This document shows, piece after piece, positions 1 through 9,425 of a DNA stretch of 55,604 nt (the stretch's first letter is position 1; each line of letters starts with the position of its first letter). Origin of the DNA: an uncultured Ruminococcus sp. (lineage in GTDB: Bacteria > Bacillota > Clostridia > Lachnospirales > Lachnospiraceae); the NCBI GenBank assembly GCA_934359255.1, contig CAKRLG010000015.1:1-55604 (forward strand), read 5' to 3'. The notes beneath the pieces are model-generated. The model was not told where the DNA came from. It worked only from the letters and a program-made list of their open reading frames with translations, and did no database searches. Position numbers and translations under genes: made by a program.

Positions 1-72
1 TGGATTCGAACCACCGAAGCAATTTGCAGCAGATTTACAGTCTGTCCCCTTTGGCCACTCGGGAATCCATCC
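1..72 (-). tRNA. tRNA-Tyr (GTA), 3' end cut by window edge
   Basis: Read on the minus strand the sequence starts GGATGGATTCCCGAGTGGCC, has an anticodon arm with GTA flanked by ACT and AATC, a variable arm of class II size, and a T-loop GGTTCGAATCC. The long variable arm, the Tyr anticodon and the start at 72 identify it. The last T-stem bases and the 3' acceptor strand lie beyond base 1, so the gene is partial. More tRNAs may follow downstream outside the window. Confidence 0.95.
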
Positions 73-111
73 ATATCTTGTCAAAGCATCCACACGCTCT
101 GACAAGATAGA

Positions 112-140
112 ATTATAACGCAATCTTTTTTAAATTGCAA
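112..140 (-). promoter_or_regulatory. Promoter of the tRNA gene(s)
   Basis: Minus strand TTGCAA (135-140), 17-bp spacer, TATAAT (112-117), which would start transcription about 33 bases before the tRNA. The short leader between promoter and tRNA holds a perfect 9-bp inverted repeat (75-83 with 100-108) that would form a leader hairpin. Confidence 0.75.
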
Positions 141-177
141 GTCTTTTCTAACTGATTTGCAAGATATTTTTAGTTTT

Positions 178-2346
178 TTAATTATTGAGAACTGTGGATG
201 CATCTCCCTCTTTCTCAGCAGCTTCTTCGTCCTTCTTCTGTGGAAGTTCACATCCCCTGCACAGGACAATTGCTTCCAGCGGGGACATCTCCAGTTCCAG
301 GTAGCCTGCCACTACCGGGTATTCTTTCTGTTCCATATCGTAGGCGATGGCGTTGCTGTCAAGAATTCTGGTCATGGTAGTATCGACACTTCTGCTGATA
401 CCGGTCTCCCATACCGGAATCTCTACTTTCTTGTTTTCGTTGTTGTTATTAATGACAACGACAACCTGCTCTTTTTCATTAAATCGGCCAAAAGAGAGCA
501 GATTATAATCCTCTTTCAGTATCTTTACAGATCCGTATTTTAATACCGGAAGTTCTCTGTGCATCCGGATCGCATCCCGGTAAAATTGCAGCAGGTACTG
601 ATCCTCATGTCCCCAGGGATAGGTTCTGCGGTTATCCGGATCGGTGAAACCACAGACACCGGCCTCATCGCCATAATAAATCGTAGGAGCACCCGGCCAG
701 GTCATCTGAATGGCAACCGCTTCTCTTAAAATAGCCTTGTTGATTCCTTCTTCTGCTGCTCTCGCCCCAACCGTATTGATACGTCCCACACGGCTGTTGG
801 TTCTCGTAAGGAATCGGGAGTGATCGTGATTATCCAACTCGTTCATCGCAGTCAGAAGAGAAGGCGCATAGAACCGGGAACCGTTATAGCGCATGGAATC
901 ACGGAAACACTCTGCATTCCCTTTCAGATCCTGCCGATACTGGTCACTGTGTTTTTCAAGTCCGGTCAAAAACCAGGAAATCGGCTCCATGAATGCGTCA
1001 TAGTTCATAACGGTATCCCACTGATCTCCCTGCAGCCACGGGCTGGCATCTCCGTAGTGTTCTGCGATAATAATCGCCTCCGGATTAGCTTCTTTTACCA
1101 CCTTACGGAACTGTCTCCAGAACTTGTGATTATATTCCGCACTGTGTCCCAGATCCGCAGCCACATCCAGACGCCATCCATCCACGTGAAACGGCGCAGA
1201 AACCCATTTTTTTGCGATACGCAGGATATCCTCGTATAGTTTTTCAGAATCTTCATAATTCAGCTTTGGAAGAGTATTATGGCCCCACCATCCATCATAG
1301 AATTCATTGTAAGGCCAGCAGTGTTCATTATGGAACTTGAAAAAGCTGTGATACGGGCTGTCTCCACTGATAAATGCACCCTTTTCATATCCCGGCTGAT
1401 TCTCATAGATCCGTTCCCGGTCCAGCCATTTGTTAAAGGATCCGCAGTGGTTAAATACACCGTCCAGGATCACTTTCATGCCTCTTTTGTGGATTTCTTC
1501 CACCAGCTCGATAAACAGCTGATTGCTGGCTTCCAGATTTTCTTTGTTGGTCACACGGTCTATATATCGTTTGGCATGGGTATTGTCTTTGTCCCAGTCT
1601 GCCAGCAGATTACCCTCGTCATGAACGATCTTTCCAAAATGGGGATCCACATAGTCATAATCCTGAATGTCATACTTGTGGTTCGACGGTGATACAAAGA
1701 TCGGATTCAGATAGATGACTTCCACACCTAGATCCTGCAGATAGTCCAGCTTATCCATAACACCCTGCAGATCGCCACCATAGAAATTGTTCACATCCAT
1801 ATTGTCCGGGATCTTGCTCCAGTCTTCGATCTGTCTGCTGTGGCCGGAAATATAAAAATATTCATTGGTCAGCACATCGTTGGAGCTATCTCCGTTATAA
1901 AAACGATCCACAAAAATCTGGTACATTACCGCCCCTTTTGCCCAGTCCGGTGTATGGAATCCCGGGATAATACCAAAAGAATACTGTTCCTGTAGCTGAC
2001 GGGTCACACCAAGTTCATTGTAATAACAGACAATTTTTCCTGCCCGGATCTCAAAATAATAATGGATCGATTCACTTCCCACCGGAATCTGAATCCCATA
2101 ATAATCAAATCCTTCCCGGCTCTCCTCCACTTTCATCTCTTTGCGGATCGTACCGCTGATAAAATAAACAGCATCTACATTGTTTTTCAGTGTCCGGAAT
2201 CGAACCGTCACGATATCTCCCGGTTCCGGTTCCATCGGCGTTCTGTACTGTGCTGTTTCATCGCTGTATAAGGCCCGTTTATTGAATACCGGTCGCATTT
2301 TATTGATATATTCCTGTACACGGAGTACATTATTCAAATCTTCCAT
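178..2346 (-). CDS. GH13 alpha-glucan hydrolase (neopullulanase/cyclomaltodextrinase type)
   Basis: About 722 residues if the ATG at 2344-2346 is used, which follows AAGGGAAGGG; an upstream ATG at 2397 would add 17 residues without a clear ribosome binding site. An N-terminal beta-rich region (CBM34-like, roughly 1-130) precedes the barrel starting at WAKGAVMYQIFVDRFYNGD. The GH13 regions are visible: DGVFNH (about 293), GWRLDVA with the nucleophile Asp (about 391), IIAEHYG with the acid/base Glu (about 427) and NHDHS (about 505). There is no signal peptide, so it acts in the cytoplasm on imported maltodextrins, cyclodextrins or pullulan pieces. The N-terminal module and size favour neopullulanase/cyclomaltodextrinase over oligo-1,6-glucosidase. 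The exact substrate cannot be read from sequence. It ends in a charged Glu/Lys-rich tail. Confidence 0.9.
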   Translation of the reverse strand: MEDLNNVLRVQEYINKMRPVFNKRALYSDETAQYRTPMEPEPGDIVTVRFRTLKNNVDAVYFISGTIRKEMKVEESREGFDYYGIQIPVGSESIHYYFEIRAGKIVCYYNELGVTRQLQEQYSFGIIPGFHTPDWAKGAVMYQIFVDRFYNGDSSNDVLTNEYFYISGHSRQIEDWSKIPDNMDVNNFYGGDLQGVMDKLDYLQDLGVEVIYLNPIFVSPSNHKYDIQDYDYVDPHFGKIVHDEGNLLADWDKDNTHAKRYIDRVTNKENLEASNQLFIELVEEIHKRGMKVILDGVFNHCGSFNKWLDRERIYENQPGYEKGAFISGDSPYHSFFKFHNEHCWPYNEFYDGWWGHNTLPKLNYEDSEKLYEDILRIAKKWVSAPFHVDGWRLDVAADLGHSAEYNHKFWRQFRKVVKEANPEAIIIAEHYGDASPWLQGDQWDTVMNYDAFMEPISWFLTGLEKHSDQYRQDLKGNAECFRDSMRYNGSRFYAPSLLTAMNELDNHDHSRFLTRTNSRVGRINTVGARAAEEGINKAILREAVAIQMTWPGAPTIYYGDEAGVCGFTDPDNRRTYPWGHEDQYLLQFYRDAIRMHRELPVLKYGSVKILKEDYNLLSFGRFNEKEQVVVVINNNNENKKVEIPVWETGISRSVDTTMTRILDSNAIAYDMEQKEYPVVAGYLELEMSPLEAIVLCRGCELPQKKDEEAAEKEGDASTVLNN

Positions 2347-2444
2347 GTTTTCCCTTCCCTTCTCGCAGTCGCTTATACGTAACTGTTCAGTACCCACGAA
2401 GGATACTGCCTGCTAAATAGTTACACTTATATTCTATTTTATTC

Positions 2445-3104
2445 TCATCCTTCTCCTGTCAGTGCAGGAAAATGCTTTTTCATGATATCGCCAAGCCACT
2501 GGATCACAGGCCCCAGTGCCAGGATCATAATGACAGTCATCGCTCCGATCTTTCCACCAAAGGAAAACCCGAGCATAGTTACCAAAAAATCAAAGGCGAT
2601 CCGTATCACCTTAAATGGTACTTTTGGCAAATGTCCGGAAATAATAATCGGAATGGCATCATACGGAGCCGTTCCCATATCCACATCCATATATAAAGCA
2701 GCTGTCAGAATGAACAGTATCACCGATGGAATCAGTACTGCGATCCGAACCGGCAACGTAGTAAAAAAGTCTGCCGGCAGTACCCGGTTCCAGATCCATG
2801 TGAAGAAGTCTACAAAGTATCCGATGAGAAACATATTCGCCAGTGTTCCAAAGCCAAGATTTCTTCCTCCGAAGATTACAACCAGTACCAGAAGCACCGT
2901 GTTCATCAGTGCCTGCCAGTTTCCAAAACTCATACCGATCTTTGCGGAAATCGCTTTGCTCATCATACTGCACGGATCTGTTCCCATATTCACCAGCAGC
3001 AGCAACGATAATGCAAATCCCATTCCAAATACTGCCATCAGCACCACACCTAGTCTCAGCCAGAAATGTTCTTTCTGATAAAATCCCTGCAAAATTGCTT
3101 TCAT
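2445..3104 (-). CDS. YitT/YczE-family integral membrane protein
   Basis: About 219 residues from the ATG at 3102-3104, which is 10 bases after AAAGGAG; a TTG nine bases upstream is too close to that site. The protein has five or six hydrophobic segments. It carries the typical loop repeats NMGTDPCSMM and DVDMGTAPYDAIPIII, a conserved duplication (MGT-P) seen in the YczE/YyaS/YitT family of Firmicutes. Function in the family is poorly known; some members sit beside transport or competence genes. It is followed at about 100 bases by the GH13 gene on the same strand, but nothing links them functionally. Membrane location is secure, role is not. Confidence 0.8.
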   Translation of the reverse strand: MKAILQGFYQKEHFWLRLGVVLMAVFGMGFALSLLLLVNMGTDPCSMMSKAISAKIGMSFGNWQALMNTVLLVLVVIFGGRNLGFGTLANMFLIGYFVDFFTWIWNRVLPADFFTTLPVRIAVLIPSVILFILTAALYMDVDMGTAPYDAIPIIISGHLPKVPFKVIRIAFDFLVTMLGFSFGGKIGAMTVIMILALGPVIQWLGDIMKKHFPALTGEG

Positions 3105-3258
3105 AAATCGCAAGCTCCTTTATTTTCTGATAATACTTTTTCATTTTATTATAGCTTTCTGTGAATTGCAAATATTATTTTCCCATACAAGCCATGATTT
3201 TCCCGGCATTTATAGCAGACATTTATTACCACACCGAACCGATTATTTATATACAAGA

Positions 3259-3286
3259 AAAAAAGACAGCCAAAGCTGTCTTTTTT
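3259..3286 (-). terminator. Intrinsic terminator after ftsH
   Basis: A perfect stem AAAAAAGACAGC / GCTGTCTTTTTT with a CAAA loop. It lies downstream of ftsH and before the YitT-type gene, and is A/T-flanked on both sides so it could work in both directions. Confidence 0.85.
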
Positions 3287-3444
3287 GGAGAAGGTATTTC
3301 TCTTATGGGGTGTAGCAAAAACTATATAATGTATTGGGGGGTTTTTACAGTTATTATAATAGCATGTAGCCAGGGAAAAGTGTGCACAAACATGGATTTT
3401 TTTTGTGCAATTTTTTATTCATTTTTTTACAGATAAAAAAGCGC

Positions 3445-5313
3445 TTATTTTTCCTCTTCGGAATTTTGTACAATTTCCCCGGAAGCTGCCGCATTTTTTT
3501 CCTCTTCGAATAATTTTTCGAATTCTGCTCTTCCGATTTTTTCCTTTTCCAGAAGAAGCTGTGCACAGTGTTCCAGCACATAACTGTGTGCCTGGATACT
3601 TGCTTTCGCTTTTACATAACACTCATCGATAATTTCTTTTACTTCCCGGTCAATCGCTGCCGCTGTCGTCTCACTGAATCCACGGCTGTGCGCAAGATCT
3701 CTGCCGATAAAGACTTCATCCTGGTCATCACCATAGGTCACCATACCCATATTGGCAGACATACCATATTTTGTCACCATCGCTTTGGCGATGCCTGTAG
3801 CACGGCGGATATCTTCAGATGCACCGGTGGTGATATCGTCAAAGATCAGTTCCTCTGCGATTCTTCCACCCAGGCATACCTCAATATTTTCCAACATCTT
3901 TCCTCTGGTATTAAACATCTCATCCCGGTTCGGAAGCGGCATCGTATAACCCGCTGCACCGGCTCCTGTCGGAATAATGGAGATTGTATACACCGGATCC
4001 ATCTTTTCCAGCACATGGAACAGGATTGCGTGACCTGCTTCATGGTACGCTGTGATCTTTTTCTCTTTTTCCGAGATCACGCGGCTGTGTTTTTCCGTTC
4101 CGATACCGACTTTGATAAATGCTTTCTGGATATCTTTCTGGCACAGGAACTGACGATCCTCTTTTGCCGCCAGGATGGCCGCTTCATTCAACAGATTCTC
4201 CAGTTCCGCTCCTGTAAATCCTGCGGTAGTCTGTGCGATCTGTGCCAGATCTACATCATCTCCCAGGGGTTTGCCCTTTGCATGGACCTTCAGGATCTCC
4301 TCTCTTCCCCGGACATCCGGTGCACCTACCGCAATAGTACGGTCAAATCGTCCCGGACGAAGAATGGCCGGATCCAGGATATCCACACGGTTGGTTGCGG
4401 CCATCACGATGATTCCCTCATTAACCCCGAAACCATCCATCTCTACCAGTAACTGGTTCAGCGTCTGTTCTCTTTCGTCATGACCGCCGCCCATACCGGT
4501 TCCTCTTCGTCTTGCCACGGCATCGATCTCATCAATAAAGATAATACACGGACTGTGACGTTTTCCTTCCTCAAAAAGATCACGTACACGGGAAGCACCA
4601 ACACCGACAAACATTTCCACAAAATCAGATCCGGAGATAGAAAAGAAGGGAACGCCCGCTTCCCCTGCAACTGCTTTTGCCATCAGTGTCTTACCGGTAC
4701 CCGGAGGTCCTACCAGAAGTACACCTTTCGGGATTCTTGCGCCTACTTTGTTATATTTATCCGGACTTTTCAGGAAATCAACGATCTCTTTCAGATCTTC
4801 TTTTTCCTCCTGCAGACCGGCAACATCACGGAAAGTAAATCGTTTGCCGGATGGTTGTGTCAGCTGTGCACGGCTTTTGCCAAAATTCATCATTTTGCTT
4901 CCACCACCACCGCTTCCGGCGTTTCTTCCCATCAGCATAAACAGCAGGATCACCATCACACCCAGAGAGGCGATCGGAACACCCACGCTGAGCAGTTTAC
5001 TTTCCTTCGGTACATCTGTCATCTGGTAAGATACATTTGCATCTTCCAGCATCTGACGTACTTCTTTGACATCGTCAATATACATATCTTTGCTTCTTCC
5101 GTTCATAAGAACCGCAATCAGCTGGCCGGTAGGCGTCTGCTGGTTCTGATGAATCACCGCCTCTGCCACCCGATGATTTTCCAGATCCTCTTCCAGTTCT
5201 TTATAGGAATAGTTATTCTGCGTCTGCAGCTTCTCGCCAAGATAGGACAATCCGGCAATCATCAGCACCAATACAATCAGCCAGACTCCTACCCCTTTCA
5301 GTTGTTTTGACAC
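3445..5313 (-). CDS. ftsH: ATP-dependent zinc metalloprotease FtsH
   Basis: 622 residues with a GTG start preceded by AAAGGAG. Two N-terminal membrane segments (about 8-25 and 110-128) flank an extracytoplasmic domain; a Gly-rich linker follows. The AAA module has Walker A GPPGTGKT (about 202), Walker B IFIDEIDA, and an SRH region with RPGRFDR. The peptidase domain has the zinc motif HEAGH (about 422) and a downstream Glu/Asp in the family position. It degrades misfolded membrane proteins and short-lived cytosolic regulators as a hexamer. It is the last gene of the hpt-tilS neighbourhood, an order conserved in Firmicutes. A 125-bp leader with a hairpin separates it from hpt. The C-terminal tail is Glu/Lys-rich and slightly shorter than in Bacillus. 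Confidence 0.97.
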   Translation of the reverse strand: MSKQLKGVGVWLIVLVLMIAGLSYLGEKLQTQNNYSYKELEEDLENHRVAEAVIHQNQQTPTGQLIAVLMNGRSKDMYIDDVKEVRQMLEDANVSYQMTDVPKESKLLSVGVPIASLGVMVILLFMLMGRNAGSGGGGSKMMNFGKSRAQLTQPSGKRFTFRDVAGLQEEKEDLKEIVDFLKSPDKYNKVGARIPKGVLLVGPPGTGKTLMAKAVAGEAGVPFFSISGSDFVEMFVGVGASRVRDLFEEGKRHSPCIIFIDEIDAVARRRGTGMGGGHDEREQTLNQLLVEMDGFGVNEGIIVMAATNRVDILDPAILRPGRFDRTIAVGAPDVRGREEILKVHAKGKPLGDDVDLAQIAQTTAGFTGAELENLLNEAAILAAKEDRQFLCQKDIQKAFIKVGIGTEKHSRVISEKEKKITAYHEAGHAILFHVLEKMDPVYTISIIPTGAGAAGYTMPLPNRDEMFNTRGKMLENIEVCLGGRIAEELIFDDITTGASEDIRRATGIAKAMVTKYGMSANMGMVTYGDDQDEVFIGRDLAHSRGFSETTAAAIDREVKEIIDECYVKAKASIQAHSYVLEHCAQLLLEKEKIGRAEFEKLFEEEKNAAASGEIVQNSEEEK

Positions 5314-5337
5314 GTTGTTTCTCCTTTCGGGTTTAAG

Positions 5338-5386
5338 GTACGCAGGAAATCTCTACGAAATATTTTCCGGAAGATATCCTGCGTAC
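5338..5386 (-). repeat. Inverted repeat in the ftsH leader
   Basis: Perfect 10-bp arms GTACGCAGGA and TCCTGCGTAC separated by 29 bases, placed between the hpt stop and the ftsH ribosome binding site. No T-run follows, so it is not a standard terminator; it may be an mRNA leader structure or operator. Confidence 0.6.
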
Positions 5387-5468
5387 ACTCTATATTTTTT
5401 TCAGTCTGTGACTGTTTTTATTCATTTATAAAACTATGCGAAACACGCTCTGCGAGTTTCTCAGGTTA

Positions 5469-6005
5469 TTATTCTTCTCCTGCACCCGGTTCTACCACGC
5501 CGATAAAGGGCAGATTTCTGTAACGCTGTGCGTAATCCAGACCATATCCTACAACAAATTCATCCGGAATATTAAAACAGGTATAATCTACATGTACTTC
5601 TTTCACACGACGTTCCGGTTTGTCCAGCAGTGTACACAGCTTCAGGCTTGCCGGATTTCTCTTTTTCAGAATCTCGATCAGATAACTTAAAGTACGTCCG
5701 GAATCAATGATATCCTCCACGATCAGAACATCTCTTCCTTCCAGTGGCTGATCCAGATCTTTCACGATTTTTACAACACCGCTTGATTTTGTATCATCTC
5801 CATAGCTGGATACGGACATAAAGTCCATGGTTACCGGTACACTGATTCTTTTTGCAAGTTCGCATGCAAAAAATACGCCACCTTTTAATACACAGATCAG
5901 ATGTACGCATTTTCCTTCGTATTCTTTGCTGATTGCCGATCCGATCTCCTGAATTCGCTTTTCTACATCTTCTTCGCTGATCAATACATTGATTTTATCA
6001 CTCAT
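5469..6005 (-). CDS. hpt: Hypoxanthine phosphoribosyltransferase
   Basis: 178 residues, ATG preceded by AGGAGGAAGTACTC. It transfers the phosphoribosyl group of PRPP to hypoxanthine or guanine to give IMP or GMP (purine salvage, cytoplasm). The PRPP-binding signature LIVEDIIDSGRTL is intact, and the N-terminal LKGGVFFACELAKRI loop fits the family. The start overlaps the end of tilS by eight bases, so the two are translationally coupled, as in Bacillus where the products also interact. Length is normal. Confidence 0.96.
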   Translation of the reverse strand: MSDKINVLISEEDVEKRIQEIGSAISKEYEGKCVHLICVLKGGVFFACELAKRISVPVTMDFMSVSSYGDDTKSSGVVKIVKDLDQPLEGRDVLIVEDIIDSGRTLSYLIEILKKRNPASLKLCTLLDKPERRVKEVHVDYTCFNIPDEFVVGYGLDYAQRYRNLPFIGVVEPGAGEE

Positions 6006-7446
6006 GAGTACTTCCTCCTTTAATCTCTGCCTGTAAGATTCGACTGCTTTGCTCCTTCACTTTATACGCAGCACTGATTCTGTCTCCTATGATCCACAGG
6101 ATCTCAGAACCGTCCGCCAGAAGCCACAGCTGATCCCGTTCTTCCGCCGGAATCTTTCGGTCGATCAGGTAATCTTTCAGTTTCTTACTGCCTCCTCCAT
6201 CAAAAAGGCAGATCCGATCTCCCGGCTGTCTGTGCCGGATCACCAGTTTCTGTTCTATTCTATCATAATCAAACCATTTCGTATACTTTTTTTCCTGTAT
6301 TTTCCCAAAATCACGGGAAATCAGACTTACTGTAAGAATCAGGTCTCCTGCCTGGAAAGATTCCGGCTGCGAACTGTGTACCGTTACCGGAATCGCTTCA
6401 TTTTTGCCGGTATTACTGGTTTTTTCTTTTTTCTGTTCCAACCGGATCCCATCATAGGTTCGCCTTGCCTGCATCTCATAAGGAAGGTCTCTTCTTGCCC
6501 CTACCTTCTGTTTCCATAACTGCTGCACCGCTTCTATATGGATTCTGGTAAAATTCTTCTGTTTCCCTGAAATCTCTTTTAAAAGTGTGTGTATGATCTG
6601 CCGGCTGATCAGATCCGGTTCTTTTTTCAACGCTTCCAAAAGTATCGCACCGGCTGTATCTTCTTTTACATAGCGTTTTCTCTCTTTCTCTGCCACCAGG
6701 GCAAGCACTTCTCTGGTTTCTTCCAGTTCTTCACTCAGCTGTGCCATATGCCTTACCGCCTGTGGATTTACCTCTGTCTTCAATTCTTCCAGCACATGAT
6801 GCCGGATCCGGTTTCTGGTATAATCATCTTCCAGATTACTGCTGTCTGTTCTCCAGGACTGTCCTGCCTCTTCCAGATATGCCAGAATCTCCTCTTTTCC
6901 CAGACAGAGCAATGGCCGGATCCGGTTGCCGGACACCGGTTTCAGGCTGCAAAGACCCGCTATGCCTGTTCCTCTCACCAGGTGATGAAGCATAGTTTCC
7001 GCAAGATCATCCTGATGATGAGCAAGGGCAATTTTTCCTCCGCCGGCCTCTTCACAGACTTTTGTAAAGCACCGGTACCTTGCAAGTCTTCCAGCCTCCT
7101 CAAGACCTGTTTTCTCCCGATTGGCAATTCCCTGTACATCCTCATGAAACACCTGGCAGGAAATCCCTTCTTCTTCACAGAGTCGTCGAACAAAGGCCTC
7201 GTCATCATCCGCCTCTTTTCCCCTCAGCTGATGATGTACATGAACCGCCTTCAGGGAGATCCCCCATGATTCTTTCCATCTTGAAAGAATCTTCAGCAGA
7301 CACACCGAATCTGCCCCACCGGAAACCCCCAGTACAATGGTGTCACCCGGTTCGATCATGTAGAATTTTTCCACATATGTTTTCACTTTCTGTTCTGTTT
7401 TCCACATCGTTTTATCAGTTTGTCCACTTCTGCCTTTTGTACTCAT
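5998..7446 (-). CDS. tilS: tRNA(Ile)-lysidine synthase
   Basis: 482 residues, ATG directly after the spoIIE stop with GGAG nine bases upstream. The N-terminal ATP pyrophosphatase domain holds the P-loop VLGVSGGADSVCLL (about 38-52) and the HHQLRG and AHHQDDLAETMLHH segments of the family. The C-terminal part (about 390-480) matches the tRNA-binding TilS_C region (RHRQPGDRI, KKLKDYLIDRKIP). The enzyme attaches lysine to C34 of tRNA-Ile(CAU) so that it reads AUA; it is essential in most bacteria. It sits in one run with spoIIE upstream and hpt downstream. Confidence 0.96.
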   Translation of the reverse strand: MSTKGRSGQTDKTMWKTEQKVKTYVEKFYMIEPGDTIVLGVSGGADSVCLLKILSRWKESWGISLKAVHVHHQLRGKEADDDEAFVRRLCEEEGISCQVFHEDVQGIANREKTGLEEAGRLARYRCFTKVCEEAGGGKIALAHHQDDLAETMLHHLVRGTGIAGLCSLKPVSGNRIRPLLCLGKEEILAYLEEAGQSWRTDSSNLEDDYTRNRIRHHVLEELKTEVNPQAVRHMAQLSEELEETREVLALVAEKERKRYVKEDTAGAILLEALKKEPDLISRQIIHTLLKEISGKQKNFTRIHIEAVQQLWKQKVGARRDLPYEMQARRTYDGIRLEQKKEKTSNTGKNEAIPVTVHSSQPESFQAGDLILTVSLISRDFGKIQEKKYTKWFDYDRIEQKLVIRHRQPGDRICLFDGGGSKKLKDYLIDRKIPAEERDQLWLLADGSEILWIIGDRISAAYKVKEQSSRILQAEIKGGSTHE

Positions 7447-8925
7447 TTATTTTCTCCATATTCCCGCAACCAGTACTGTCATGTCATCTTTTGCCCGGTA
7501 GTCTGCATACTGTAAGGTTTTTTCCAACAGATACCGTCCCAGTTCTTTTGGCATCTGTTCCTGTGCCTGCAGAATCCACTCCTTTAAGATGTCTTCTCCC
7601 GATTCTTCCCCAAAAGCATCCAGTACACCATCCGTGACCATTACCAGATAATCACCGTCATATAATTTTTTTGTTGTTTTTTCAAATTCCAGTTTCTGTA
7701 CCAGTCCTGCTGCCATACTGGTAGAAGTGATCGTCTCCACCCAGTTACCTCTCCGTATAAACGTTGTAGCAGCCCCTGCCTTTAAAAATTCGCAGATACC
7801 CGTATACAGATCCAGCGAACACACATCCAGGCTGGAAAACATCCCACCCTTTCGCTGCAAGATCAGTGCCGAATTCACCATTCGTACCGCAGTCTCTCTG
7901 GAGAACCCGGAAGTTACGAACTGTTCCAGTAATTCTACCACCGTTTCGCTTTCCTTACTTGCCTCCATACCGGACCCCATCCCATCCGAAAGACACATCG
8001 TAAACTGTTCATCTGTGGCCGCGCAGGCATAATTATCCCCGGAAATCGTCTCCCGTTCTTTCGTCACTCTGGCCACACCGTAAAGTACTTTATAGTTCAC
8101 ATCCTCACAGAACAGTACTGTACGCCACTCGCTGTTCAGTACGGCCTTACTGTCCCGTGACGGAACCATCCGACAGCCACACACGTGCGAAAGATGCTTC
8201 GCCACTTCTTTCATGGTCAGACATTGTCCTCCCCGTGTGCGCATCGTGAGGGAAATCCGTTTCTTTTCGTCCTGTCGATCAAGAAACCAGATCTGTTTTA
8301 CCAGGATCCTCTGTTTATGCATATATTTTCGCATCCGCTCTTCTTCCTCATCCGGCAGGATACACACTGCACTGACATCGGAAGAAATGTTCCGGATCGT
8401 CCGTGCCACCTCCTGCAGCTGTTCTGCCACAGCAATCCTGTTTTCGATCAGACGATTGCGATACAACAATTCTTCTCTGGTTTCAAAAAAGATGCGCTGC
8501 AGCTCCTCTGTAAACCTGAAAGCCTGGTGACACTGTCCGAGCCATTCACTCTGTGCACGTAAAAAGCGATCGGGATTGCCCTCTTCTATGATCTGCAGCA
8601 GTTCAAATACCTGCTGGCTGGTTCGCGGATCAAGATCTGACCAGCAGTTTTCTCTTCTGGGGCACTCCATACACACCCTCTGTTGCACCTGCAAAAACAT
8701 ATCCTGTACTTCTGCCTGGCTCAACTGTTCCTGCCTTCCGGGCATCTCATAGAATGTATGGGCAAGTTTCTGTAAAGACCGTGCATACCGGTCAATCTTT
8801 TCTTTCTGTGGATAAACATCGTATACCGGACGACCTTTTTTTCTCCCCGTGAAAACAAGTTTTGCCATGTCCCGTAGTATCAGCACTGCACTGACTGCGA
8901 GCATGGCAACCATCCATATCTGCAT
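7447..8925 (-). CDS. spoIIE: SpoIIE-type PP2C serine phosphatase, short form
   Basis: 492 residues. The C-terminal PPM/PP2C phosphatase domain is clear: CLSDGMGSGMEASKESE (metal Asp), MVTDGVLDAFGEE, and KDDMTVLVAGI near the end. In Bacillus SpoIIE has about ten membrane helices, an oligomerisation region and this phosphatase, which dephosphorylates SpoIIAA to free sigma F in the forespore. Here only one hydrophobic segment (about 2-18) precedes a Cys-containing regulatory stretch (CMECPRRENC, about 90-100). The gene is in the normal hup-to-tilS locus and the promoter has the spoIIE-type long spacer, so the identity as the sporulation phosphatase is well supported; membrane targeting must differ from Bacillus. 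Confidence 0.9.
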   Translation of the reverse strand: MQIWMVAMLAVSAVLILRDMAKLVFTGRKKGRPVYDVYPQKEKIDRYARSLQKLAHTFYEMPGRQEQLSQAEVQDMFLQVQQRVCMECPRRENCWSDLDPRTSQQVFELLQIIEEGNPDRFLRAQSEWLGQCHQAFRFTEELQRIFFETREELLYRNRLIENRIAVAEQLQEVARTIRNISSDVSAVCILPDEEEERMRKYMHKQRILVKQIWFLDRQDEKKRISLTMRTRGGQCLTMKEVAKHLSHVCGCRMVPSRDSKAVLNSEWRTVLFCEDVNYKVLYGVARVTKERETISGDNYACAATDEQFTMCLSDGMGSGMEASKESETVVELLEQFVTSGFSRETAVRMVNSALILQRKGGMFSSLDVCSLDLYTGICEFLKAGAATTFIRRGNWVETITSTSMAAGLVQKLEFEKTTKKLYDGDYLVMVTDGVLDAFGEESGEDILKEWILQAQEQMPKELGRYLLEKTLQYADYRAKDDMTVLVAGIWRK

Positions 8926-9008
8926 GCATCCATAACCCCCTTACGGCATCTTACACCGATAACTGTTTTGTAACCGTTCAATACCTTCACAGTTACTCCT
9001 GAAGACTT

Positions 9009-9041
9009 ATTATAGATGATGCACTGCAAAAAACTTGTCAA
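9009..9041 (-). promoter_or_regulatory. spoIIE promoter with 21-bp spacer and Spo0A-like boxes
   Basis: Minus strand TTGACA (9036-9041) and TATAAT (9009-9014) are both perfect but 21 bases apart. The -35 overlaps TGTCAAA (9036-9042, plus strand), one mismatch from the 0A box TGTCGAA; a second copy in opposite orientation is at 9068-9074. Bacillus spoIIE is a sigma A promoter with the same unusual 21-bp spacing that needs phosphorylated Spo0A. Confidence 0.75.
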
Positions 9042-9092
9042 ACAGACAGGCTGTCCGGTCAGAAATTTTTGACACGAACAGCCATTTTTTGC

Positions 9093-9425
9093 TTATTTAT
9101 TTTCTTTAAAGATAATCTCGTTGTCCTTCACCAGACCGATCTTTTCTTTTGCAATCTTTTCCGCATATTCGTCGCTCTGCATATATTCCTGCATATCTTC
9201 AATATCTTTGGTACGAGCCTCTTCTGTTGTTATCTCTTCTTCAAGCTGAGACTTTCTGTTTTCATTTGCCTGATATTTCACCTGCAGCGAATGTTCTTTG
9301 AAAGCAAGCAATACCACCAGCATACAGACTACCATACTGATAGAAATCATCGCGACTCTATTCTGAATCTTTATCCGTCGTGCTCCTGCGTTTTTTCTTC
9401 GCGCAGCACTTTTCCTTTTTTTCAT
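9093..9425 (-). CDS. divIC: Septum formation initiator DivIC/FtsB-like
   Basis: 110 residues, ATG at 9423-9425 preceded by AAGGGAG at six bases. A basic N-terminus, one membrane helix (about 24-42) and a following coiled coil (about 45-85) ending in KEKIGLVKDNEIIF are the DivIC/FtsB layout. The protein sits in the divisome with FtsL and DivIB and acts in septal peptidoglycan activation. Its start lies inside the 3' end of yabQ, with a 68-base overlap in another frame. Confidence 0.9.
   Translation of the reverse strand: MKKRKSAARRKNAGARRIKIQNRVAMISISMVVCMLVVLLAFKEHSLQVKYQANENRKSQLEEEITTEEARTKDIEDMQEYMQSDEYAEKIAKEKIGLVKDNEIIFKENK

Noticed and set aside
75..108. tRNA leader inverted repeat as a T-box or terminator
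   Set aside because: No T-run and no T-box sequence; too short.
157..543. 128-residue plus-strand frame
   Set aside because: Antisense of the GH13 gene end, without a ribosome site or family match.
2482..3078. 198-residue plus-strand frame
   Set aside because: Antisense of the YitT-type membrane protein; composition is that of a shadow frame.
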